From Dyadobacter jejuensis (GTDB lineage: Bacteria; Bacteroidota; Bacteroidia; Cytophagales; Spirosomataceae): 64,000 bases of DNA. Below the pieces are notes generated by a model that made no database searches, had not been told where the DNA came from, and saw nothing but the letters and a program-made list of their open reading frames with translations. Positions 20,025 to 27,615 of this stretch are shown in pieces (the first letter of the stretch is position 1; each line of letters starts with the position of its first letter). The position numbers and the translations under genes were made by a program. The DNA lies in contig NZ_QGDT01000002.1 in NCBI RefSeq assembly GCF_003149085.1, positions 62,001-126,000 on the forward strand, given 5' to 3'.

Positions 20025-21038
20025 ATGACCAACATAGATATAAAACTATACCGAGGGTATGGCAATCAGAATAACCTGGTTGTTTTTGGGCATGTAGTCG
20101 AAAAATACCCCCACGGTGAAAATCAGTATACACACAAGGGTTTCAAATATGCCCGAACAATAATAAAACTTTTTTCAGTCAAAACGATTGCGAATATAAC
20201 CGTTTGCCTCAAAGTTGGGAATTCCAAATTCTACACCCAAACCGAAAATGATGGCTATTTTAGATTTTCGGTCACACTTCCCCATAGTATACCTCCCGGA
20301 TGGAGTCAATATCAGGTTGAAGTCCAGGGGAAGTTTGGTAAAGAAGACTTTCTAATTGCTCGCCAAGAAGAATTTTTCATTCCATACACCAGCTCCTTTG
20401 GTATCATTTCGGATATTGACGATACTTTTCTGATCTCCCACAGCCGAAAGTCCTTCAAAAAACTCTTCCTATTACTCTCAAAAAATGTTCAATCGCGTAA
20501 ACCATTTCAGGATGTCGTACAGCATTATCAATTACTATCCTTCGCTAGCCACGACCGACCTCAAACCGACCATAATATTTTCTTTTATGTCTCTAGCAGC
20601 GAATGGAATTTGTACGACATGATCGTCAATTTCGCCAAACTAAATGGTCTCCCAAAAGCGATCCTAAAGCTAAAAAAAATAAAATCAGGACTGGACGATT
20701 TTATATCTACTGGGTCGGGAAGTCATGACCATAAACTTAAAAAGATATTTAATATCATTCAGTTCTACCCTGACCTACAATTCATACTTCTGGGTGATGA
20801 CTCCCAGAAAGACCCCGATATTTATCAAAGAGTATGTACGAATTTTCCACAAAACATAAAGGCCGTTTATATTCGCAGGACTCGGAAATACCGTAAAAAG
20901 TCGGTTATTCAACTCATGGAAAATATCCGCCAGAATGGTGTAGAAACCTGTTACTTCGATCATAGCAGTAAGGCCATTCAACACTCTCTGGCATTGGGGA
21001 TTGTCTTTAGTTCTCCCGCTCAATCTACCGATTCTTGA
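20025..21038 (+). CDS. App1-type phosphatidate phosphatase (DUF2183)
   Basis: This is a 337-residue protein without a signal peptide. The N-terminal ~125 residues form a beta-rich domain (ARTIIKLFSVKTIANITVCL, then GYFRFSVTLP). The C-terminal catalytic domain begins with the HAD-like DxDxT motif, D130-I-D132-D-T134, in GIISDIDDTFLIS. SSSEWNLYDMI and LGDDSQKDPDIY follow, matching the yeast App1 catalytic domain layout. The yeast enzyme removes phosphate from phosphatidate; the bacterial role is not established. It is divergent from a diacylglycerol-kinase-type gene, which suggests a paired role in phosphatidate/diacylglycerol balance. A 416-bp AT-rich gap follows. Confidence 0.85.
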   Translation: MTNIDIKLYRGYGNQNNLVVFGHVVEKYPHGENQYTHKGFKYARTIIKLFSVKTIANITVCLKVGNSKFYTQTENDGYFRFSVTLPHSIPPGWSQYQVEVQGKFGKEDFLIARQEEFFIPYTSSFGIISDIDDTFLISHSRKSFKKLFLLLSKNVQSRKPFQDVVQHYQLLSFASHDRPQTDHNIFFYVSSSEWNLYDMIVNFAKLNGLPKAILKLKKIKSGLDDFISTGSGSHDHKLKKIFNIIQFYPDLQFILLGDDSQKDPDIYQRVCTNFPQNIKAVYIRRTRKYRKKSVIQLMENIRQNGVETCYFDHSSKAIQHSLALGIVFSSPAQSTDS

Positions 21039-21454
21039 GGCCTATAACCAATTAGCGTAAGGGGCCATTACATATATCAACTTTTCAATTATTTCCACAA
21101 CAAATAGCTTATTTATAGTATACTAATTCTTACATAAATCACCATACTACTAAGACTGATAAGAACATATATTTATGGTAAAATATAGGAATATTATTTA
21201 TTATTCCTTATACTAGACAACAATATACCTGAAATAAACTCAAAATTTATTTGACAAATTCAGATTATACGTTCTATTTTTGTTGTAAATTTAGTTTTTT
21301 TAGGTCTGTATGAGGGGATAGGACTTGAGAGAAGTGCCTTAAATATTTTCAATCCCAGCTACCCGTAGATCAAGGCATACCATGTGCTTTAGGGAGGAGG
21401 GTATTCGGGCTTATTGTATAGAATAGCTATTACTAATTTCACATCCAGGTAGGT
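21039..21454. other. AT-rich intergenic region with one promoter
   Basis: This 416-bp gap contains no supported gene or RNA. The first 260 bases are strongly AT-rich. A promoter-like pair lies at 21250-21282, leaving a leader of about 165 bases before the hybrid kinase ATG at 21455. I see no terminator hairpin for the upstream App1-type gene. Confidence 0.6.
21250..21282 (+). promoter_or_regulatory. Promoter of the hybrid kinase gene (TTTG-N21-TATTTTTG)
   Basis: TTTG at 21250-21253 and TATTTTTG at 21275-21282 match the Bacteroidota -33 and -7 elements, with a 21-bp spacer. Transcription would start near 21288. Confidence 0.6.
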
Positions 21455-24100
21455 ATGATGACCCAAGAAGCTTCCAAATCCGATATATACGGCAAGATCC
21501 TGGAGACCATTGGGTTTGCTATAATATTGATCGGTGCCGGCCATCTTCTGGCAGGTTGGGTGGCACCTACCTCCCCCTCAACCTGGGGTGAAGGTGTATC
21601 ATCGGGATACTTTCAAGGTTATGGCTTGGCCTTGCTATGGCTTGGGTTATGCCTTTATTTTCGGCCTGGCAAAGCCACCTATAACCCGAAAACCTATCGG
21701 CTACTCTTATTTATTTCCTCGCTTCAGTCTGTATTAGGACTGGGATACGCCCTTTATATATCCCTAAGCCCTACCCCAGCTGGTATAACTCCCCTGGCAG
21801 CGGCCTGGCTTATAATGCCTGCCACCGAATCATTTCTATTTCTAATTTTGGCAATGGCTTTTCTCCTCGGATCGGCACGAAATTACCGGGCAGCGGCATT
21901 AGGTTTCAATTTCGCAACCCTGCTTTGTTTTATTGTCATTGTCAACTTCTTATTGGGGGCAGGAGGCAGCACCTACACCCCCCTGCTTTACACCCATCAT
22001 TTACCAGTAGTACTTTTACAGATTGCCGTGTCGCTCTGTGGGGCCCTTTTATACCCTCAACACGGTCTAACTCAGCTTTTTACAGGATCGGGACTGGGCA
22101 ATATGACGATCCGTCGTATATTTCCCATTTCGGTTTTACTCATTACTTTTCAGGGAGTAACCCGGCTATATTTCTTTAAAAATGGGACTTTCACATTGGA
22201 AATGGGACTTGCCGTTGCCATTGTATTATTTTTAACCTGCACCTTGCTAATCCTGGCCCAAACGGCGAGGATCCTCAACAGAATTGAAGAACAACAAGTT
22301 GAAGCCGATAAATCACTAAAAAGACTAAACAAGGAACTGGAAAGGAAGGTAGCAGCGAGCACCCAGAAACTTAAAATCAGCGAAGAGAAATTCCATAAGG
22401 CCTTCAAGCTATGTCCGGCTGGAATGGTCCTTTCAGAACTATCTACTGGGAAGTTCTTGGAAGTTAATGATCAGATACCTATCCATACAGGATTTTCTCT
22501 GGAGGAAACCATCGGCCAAACTGCCTTAGAGATAGGGCTGTTGAGTAAAAGAAGCATTGCTCAAACGGCCCTGGCACTCCGTAATGAGGGCCGGATAAGC
22601 CATTTTGAAACCACCTATCACTGTAAGACAGGAGAAGTAAAAACAGGCCTTGTATCCTCCGAAATCATAGAATTAGAAGATTCCAATTGTGTGATCACGG
22701 TGATCTATGATATTACCGAAAGAATTGAATACGAAAAGAAGACCAAGGAAATTGCAGAAGCCAAAGAGCAATTTATGGCCAATATGAGCCATGAAATCCG
22801 GACACCCATGAATGCTATCATCGGATTCACTAACTTGCTCGAAGGCACCCCTCAGAACCAAGAGGCCCGGCAATATGTGGATTATATAAAAACGAGTGGG
22901 GAGAATCTGTTGGTGCTCATCAATGACATCCTAGACTATTCTAAAATACAAGCCGGGATGATGGTCCTGGAGACTACTAACTTCAAAGTAAAAGACCTCG
23001 TTCAATCCATTCAGACCATGTTTCAGGCTAGGGCCCATCATAAGGGGCTGAAGCTGACATTGGCCATGGACCCGGCCATACCCGACTTTTTACTTGGCGA
23101 CCCCACCCGACTCACACAAATCTTAACCAATTTAATCGGTAATGCCATCAAATTTACCGAAAATGGAGAGGTCCATCTGAGCGTATTACGGGAGCCTAGA
23201 GAGGAGGAACGCGTTTACCTCCGTTTTTCGGTACAAGACTCGGGTATTGGCATTCCAAAAGATAAGCAAAAGGAAATATTCGATCGTTTCGTTCAGGCGA
23301 GCCCCGAAACGACCCGCGATTTTGGAGGTTCCGGACTAGGGCTCACCATCGTAAAAAACCTGGTCGAACTGCTCGATGGCACCCTTACACTGGAAAGCAA
23401 ACCGGGAATGGGCTCATGCTTTCAGATTAGCCTTCCATTTATTGTTCAGGCCGAACCAGTTCAGGCCGAACCAGTTCAGGCCGAGCCAATTCAGGCCGAG
23501 CCAGTTCAGGCCGAGTCAGTTCAGGCCGAGCCAATTCAGGCCGAGCCAATTCAGGCGGAGCCAGTTCAGGCGGAGCCAGTTCAAGCGGAGCCAGTTCAGG
23601 CCGAGCCAGTTCAGGCCGAGCCAGTTCAGGCCGAGCCAGTTCAGGCGGAGCATCCTCCCATTCAGGTATCCAGGCAGTTCCCCTTTGAGCACCCCGTTGA
23701 TATACTCCTTGTAGAGGATAATAAGTTAAACCAAATCTTAGCCGAAAGCTTTTTAACCAAATTTGGCTGCCAGGTGACCCTTGCACCAAATGGGCTGGTG
23801 GCTAGCGAATTGGTACAAGAAAGGCATTTCGATATGGTGCTTATGGATATTCAAATGCCCATCATGGATGGTTACACGGCCTCGAAGCTCATTCGTAAAA
23901 AAATAGGAAAACGATTGCCCATTATCGCCATGACCGCCCATGCCATGGCTGGAGAAAAAGAAAAATGCCTGAGCTACGGTATGAACGACTATATTTCGAA
24001 ACCCTTTGACAAAGAAGATTTATATAGGCTGATAGAGAAGCACGCCATAGAAAAACCCCCTCATGCCGACCACAAACCCCAGCCTGAGGTAGAAGCATAA
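21455..24100 (+). CDS. Membrane hybrid histidine kinase with receiver domain
   Basis: This is an 881-residue hybrid sensor kinase. Residues ~13-275 hold about eight membrane segments forming a MASE-like sensory region. Helical coiled-coil residues ~278-312 lead to a PAS domain (~313-430). Next come the HisKA helix with phospho-acceptor His446 in MSHEIRTPMNAI and the ATPase domain (NLIGNAIKFT; DSGIGIPKDKQ; GGSGLGLTIVKNL). Residues 664-733 are 14 tandem copies of a V/I-QAE-P pentapeptide. The last ~130 residues are a receiver domain (LLVEDNKLNQIL, phospho-acceptor Asp798 in LMDIQMPIMDGYTA, KPFDKEDLY). The intramolecular phosphorelay His446 to Asp798 is the standard expectation. No output domain is present, so an external phosphotransfer protein and regulator must exist elsewhere. 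It is convergent with the PAS-rich protein gene. Confidence 0.92.
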   Translation: MMTQEASKSDIYGKILETIGFAIILIGAGHLLAGWVAPTSPSTWGEGVSSGYFQGYGLALLWLGLCLYFRPGKATYNPKTYRLLLFISSLQSVLGLGYALYISLSPTPAGITPLAAAWLIMPATESFLFLILAMAFLLGSARNYRAAALGFNFATLLCFIVIVNFLLGAGGSTYTPLLYTHHLPVVLLQIAVSLCGALLYPQHGLTQLFTGSGLGNMTIRRIFPISVLLITFQGVTRLYFFKNGTFTLEMGLAVAIVLFLTCTLLILAQTARILNRIEEQQVEADKSLKRLNKELERKVAASTQKLKISEEKFHKAFKLCPAGMVLSELSTGKFLEVNDQIPIHTGFSLEETIGQTALEIGLLSKRSIAQTALALRNEGRISHFETTYHCKTGEVKTGLVSSEIIELEDSNCVITVIYDITERIEYEKKTKEIAEAKEQFMANMSHEIRTPMNAIIGFTNLLEGTPQNQEARQYVDYIKTSGENLLVLINDILDYSKIQAGMMVLETTNFKVKDLVQSIQTMFQARAHHKGLKLTLAMDPAIPDFLLGDPTRLTQILTNLIGNAIKFTENGEVHLSVLREPREEERVYLRFSVQDSGIGIPKDKQKEIFDRFVQASPETTRDFGGSGLGLTIVKNLVELLDGTLTLESKPGMGSCFQISLPFIVQAEPVQAEPVQAEPIQAEPVQAESVQAEPIQAEPIQAEPVQAEPVQAEPVQAEPVQAEPVQAEPVQAEHPPIQVSRQFPFEHPVDILLVEDNKLNQILAESFLTKFGCQVTLAPNGLVASELVQERHFDMVLMDIQMPIMDGYTASKLIRKKIGKRLPIIAMTAHAMAGEKEKCLSYGMNDYISKPFDKEDLYRLIEKHAIEKPPHADHKPQPEVEA
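23444..23653 (+). repeat. 14 tandem 15-bp repeats in the hybrid kinase gene
   Basis: Fourteen uninterrupted 15-bp units, consensus GTTCAGGCCGAGCCA, encode V/I-QAE-P pentapeptides (the fifth ends in Ser, the last in His). Variation is limited to GTT/ATT, GCC/GCG, GAA/GAG, one CAA and one TCA, so the array grew recently by duplication. Because the unit is five codons, copy-number change alters linker length without breaking the frame. All other frames across it are also stop-free. Confidence 0.97.
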
Positions 24101-24164
24101 CGTGGGTAGTTTATGCCTAAAAATACCTGGCCAACACAACAAGCCCAAAGTAGAAAATAATATA

Positions 24165-27100
24165 TCAGCAACTAGCCTGAGATTTGTCTGATATCCTATG
24201 GACTATATCATCGAGCTCCTGAGCACTGGTCATCAGATGGTCCATTAACTGTCGCTGTTCCTCCACCGACGTATCGTAATTTTTGAATAGATTGATAATC
24301 CCCATCATACGCGACAACGGCGCTCTGACCACATGGGACTGAAAGAAAGAAATCCCTCGGAGACGAGCATTCTGTTCCTCAATAGCTGCTATATATTCCA
24401 TACGTTCAGTCACATCGCGTAAGACCCCTACAACACGGATAGCCTTACCGAGAGCGTCCCTTAGGATATAACCCTTTTCTTGAATATGAGCAACGGTTCC
24501 ATCCAACCTATAGAAGCGATAATCACCACACCAGCTATTTTGAGAAGAATCAGAAAGTGTATTATGGAGGTCCTCCATGACCCTTTCCTGATCCTGACTA
24601 TGAATAAGACTGGCCCAAAGGCTCAGGGGAAAAGAGTGTACATCTACCTCATATCCGAACAGTCTACTGAAACCTTCTCCCCATTGAATATGATCGCGGA
24701 CAATATCCCGGTCGTAAATGGCGTCGTTGGTGGCTTTATTAACAAACTCATATCTTTCGTTACTGATTCTCAGCGAATCTTCAGCGGCCTTGTGTGCCGT
24801 AATGTCTAAACCAATGCATTGAATCTCCATGGGTTCTCCTTCCGCACCCGACAAACATTTAAAATGCCAAAATGTAGCTCTTGGAATCGAATTTTTCGAC
24901 ACTTTTTTTAATTCCACCTGGAGTACCTTGTCTGGAGTTTCAATGCAACTTTTTACTGTATCCAAAATCAGCGGTTGGTACTCTGGAAGAACAGTTATTA
25001 AAGGATCTTGCCCTATCATATCGTCATCATCGCCAAAAATCCATCCAAAATCTTCCAGATACTTTTTATTACAATAGCTATAAAGACCGTCCAAATCTAT
25101 TCTAATAACATAATTGGTTTGTGCATCCACTAGGTTTCTTAACCTTGTTTCACTCTCTTCCAAGCGTTTGTGGGTAGCTTTTGTCTCCGTAATATCCAGA
25201 CATGCCCCAAAAAGTCGATCCGCCTGCCCTTGCTCATTCAGCTGAACCCTACACCACGATCTAAGAAACCGTATACTCCCATCGGGCCTGACGATTCGTT
25301 CTTCGTACATTCCGTCGCGCTTCCAGTGCATCACATAGGTGATCTGCTCCATAACCCGTTCTCTATCCTCTGGGTGCAGTAATTTTTTATAGGATTCCAA
25401 ATTTGCCTCAAAACTGGACTTTTCGATCCCATAAATCCTATACAGCTCGTCGGACCATATGATCACATCCTCGGAAACATCCCACTGCCAACTACCAAAA
25501 TGTGCCATCTCCTGTACCTGAGTCATCAAGAAGTCCGACTCTTCTAATAGCTTAGTCTTGGTGCGATTTTCAGTTATTATTTTAAATATCTCGCTACAAC
25601 GGTCTATCACCTCTAACTCCCCTTCGCCAGGGCCTTTCCGTTCCTTGTAATAAATACCAAATACCGCCTTTACCTCTCCAACCGTATTCAGTATGGGATT
25701 GGACCAACAAGCCATTAAACCATACCTAAGCGCATACTCCTTATAGTCACTCCAAAGTGGATCGGAGGCAATATCTTCGACGACCACCTTTCTTTTTAGA
25801 TAAGCCGCCGTGCCACAGGACCCTACGCATGGGCCGATGGTCAGGTTTTGGATTAGATTTAAATATTCCTCAGGGAGTGATATGGCGATACCGTCCGTGA
25901 GGCGATTGTTCTGAATAAAATGAAAGGAGCAATGCATAGAGGGATAAATACACTCCAAACCTTTCATATAACTCGTAATCATTTCGGCTAAGGACTTATT
26001 CCCAGTGACATTTTCGCCTAGAACCTCCTTCTCTAGTTCATTTAGCTCTTCCAACCTTTTAGAATCACTCACGTCGATCATTACCCCTCTTAGAGCGACC
26101 ATCCGTCCCCCTGCCTTTACCACCGTTACGATATCCTTAATCCATACCAAGGTTCCATCGGCCGCAATCACTCTATAGTCGAGTGTAAAGTTAGGTTCTT
26201 GGCTTATCCGATGTTTTATGGATTGTAGGATTTTATCTCTATCCTGCGGATGCATGACAGAAAGCCAAAACGAAGGATCCGACGTATAGTCAGTTGTGTG
26301 ATAGCCTAATAAGTCGAAAACATGCTCACTCATAAAATAAGTTTGCAGGGTCGCAGGATCGGCTTCCCATACGATTCCCTTTATAGAATTTAGCATGGAT
26401 TGCAGGGAATTCTTAGACTCCCATATTACCTGATCGGACGTTACCGTGCTGGTTACATCATGAACCTCAGCACAAATCTGAACCACCACTCCGGCCCTAT
26501 ATATCATTCTTCCCCGCACCCGTACCCAGCGAATATTACTGTTAACCGTTCGGATAGGAATATTCAGTTCAAACTCTTCCTCAACGTTCGCTATGGTCCT
26601 AGATACGACTTGAAGCACCTTGAAACGCTCCCTATCTCCAGCACAGAAACTCAAGAAATAATCCAGTTCGACTCGATAATCCGCAGTTACCCCACATATC
26701 GCCCTTACTCCTTCCGACCATCGTACTGAGCGGTCTTCCATATCGATTTCACAGTACCCATGTTCACACCTAGCAGGGTGCTTCAGTAGCTGGAGAGTGG
26801 CCCCTAGGCCGGTCTCTATCGGTTTCGGATCACCTTCCGGAGGTCGATGTACCCGCTGAAAGCTGCACAAATAATAGGACACTAGGCCTTCTTCACCCAT
26901 TACGGGCGTTAGAGTCCCTAAGTATTGGTGATGTTCACCTTTAAAATTCTCCAAAACTACTTCCTCCTTTAGCTCTGTTCGGGCCCCTTCTCCTTCCCAT
27001 TTTAAGGCCCTCCAATGTTGCCAAGCGCCAGCATAGGAATTAAAGAAATCGCTCCCCGTTAATCCCGGTTGGTCTATCAAAGAATAAGGAAGGAAGGCTT

Positions 27101-27215
27101 GGCTATAAGCCAACACTTTATAAGTGGGGCCAGTCGAAAATGCAATAACAGGCATAGGCAAGGCCTGTAAGGCTGCAAACTCCGCTCCCGCTACTATGTA
27201 CTTATCCTGCAACAT
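24165..27215 (-). CDS. Multi-PAS/GAF sensor protein ending after the HisKA helix
   Basis: This is a 1016-residue soluble protein. Its approximate layout is PAS (1-130), PAS (145-265), PAS (270-385), GAF (390-555, with GPCVGSCGTAAYLKRKVVVE), PAS (565-685), PAS (690-815) and PAS (820-945). A dimerisation/phospho-acceptor stretch follows, with His961 in FFQSHVVRAPLSRMMG. The protein stops 55 residues later without any ATPase domain (no N, G1, F or G2 box). Only 64 bp separate the stop from the convergent hybrid kinase gene, and no lost ATPase remnant is visible there, so this is not a fresh frameshift. It may be phosphorylated by another kinase or may work by dimer contacts (inference). Similar truncated PAS proteins occur in this phylum. 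Confidence 0.85.
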   Translation of the reverse strand: MLQDKYIVAGAEFAALQALPMPVIAFSTGPTYKVLAYSQAFLPYSLIDQPGLTGSDFFNSYAGAWQHWRALKWEGEGARTELKEEVVLENFKGEHHQYLGTLTPVMGEEGLVSYYLCSFQRVHRPPEGDPKPIETGLGATLQLLKHPARCEHGYCEIDMEDRSVRWSEGVRAICGVTADYRVELDYFLSFCAGDRERFKVLQVVSRTIANVEEEFELNIPIRTVNSNIRWVRVRGRMIYRAGVVVQICAEVHDVTSTVTSDQVIWESKNSLQSMLNSIKGIVWEADPATLQTYFMSEHVFDLLGYHTTDYTSDPSFWLSVMHPQDRDKILQSIKHRISQEPNFTLDYRVIAADGTLVWIKDIVTVVKAGGRMVALRGVMIDVSDSKRLEELNELEKEVLGENVTGNKSLAEMITSYMKGLECIYPSMHCSFHFIQNNRLTDGIAISLPEEYLNLIQNLTIGPCVGSCGTAAYLKRKVVVEDIASDPLWSDYKEYALRYGLMACWSNPILNTVGEVKAVFGIYYKERKGPGEGELEVIDRCSEIFKIITENRTKTKLLEESDFLMTQVQEMAHFGSWQWDVSEDVIIWSDELYRIYGIEKSSFEANLESYKKLLHPEDRERVMEQITYVMHWKRDGMYEERIVRPDGSIRFLRSWCRVQLNEQGQADRLFGACLDITETKATHKRLEESETRLRNLVDAQTNYVIRIDLDGLYSYCNKKYLEDFGWIFGDDDDMIGQDPLITVLPEYQPLILDTVKSCIETPDKVLQVELKKVSKNSIPRATFWHFKCLSGAEGEPMEIQCIGLDITAHKAAEDSLRISNERYEFVNKATNDAIYDRDIVRDHIQWGEGFSRLFGYEVDVHSFPLSLWASLIHSQDQERVMEDLHNTLSDSSQNSWCGDYRFYRLDGTVAHIQEKGYILRDALGKAIRVVGVLRDVTERMEYIAAIEEQNARLRGISFFQSHVVRAPLSRMMGIINLFKNYDTSVEEQRQLMDHLMTSAQELDDIVHRISDKSQASC

Positions 27216-27554
27216 ATTCGACTGGTATATTCAATAAAAAATGAGGAATGGTAATGGCCGGTTGAATTGGCTATTTTATCTTGGTCTACTCCTATAAAAT
27301 GCATTTTGAGTAACGATACAACTCGAAATATAATGGAATACATTCTAATAAACACCACAATAACTGTAATTTATGATAAGGTTTTCTCGGAGCGTTGAAT
27401 CAATTTTATTCTACACTACCTAGTTTAGACACGAATATAAACCGCCCAATGGGTCTTGGTCGTAGAGCCACTATGCAGCTATTAAACCTAACGGCAAAAA
27501 TTGTTATACGTGACCTTATAAACTATACCTCCGATCCTCGTTGGGGGGGGGGGG
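27216..27554. other. Intergenic region ending in a G12 run
   Basis: This stretch lies upstream of the PAS-rich gene (minus strand) and beyond the 3' end of the GT117 gene. I see no supported gene; the open frame 27395-27715 on the plus strand lacks any protein-like features and overlaps the GT117 gene antisense. The interval holds the promoter region of the PAS-rich gene, but no exact TAnnTTTG was identified. It ends in an uninterrupted run of 12 G at 27543-27554, directly before a terminator hairpin. Confidence 0.5.
27543..27554. repeat. Homopolymer run of 12 G
   Basis: Twelve consecutive G bases on the plus strand are followed at once by the GT117 terminator stem. It lies about 330 bp upstream of the PAS-rich gene start and 60 bp beyond the GT117 stop. 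Such a run is prone to slippage in the cell and to sequencing error. Confidence 0.9.
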
Positions 27555-27556
27555 CT

Positions 27557-27604
27557 AAAACTAAAAGCGGCTGCCAAATTTCTCTGACAACCGCTTTTAG
27601 TTTT
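27557..27604 (-). terminator. Terminator of the GT117 gene
   Basis: A 14-bp stem pairs 27557-27570 with 27591-27604 around a 20-nt partly paired loop, 12 bp beyond the minus-strand stop. Its arms are A/T-rich on the outer side. On the minus strand the exit is followed by the C-run complement of the G12 tract rather than a pure U tract. Confidence 0.65.
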
Positions 27605-27615
27605 ATTATAATTAC

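Noticed and set aside
23376..23714. Open frames rich in FRPSQ and LARPE repeats on both strands as extra genes
   Set aside because: They arise only because the 15-bp repeat lacks stop codons in all frames. They overlap the well-supported hybrid kinase and have no independent signals.
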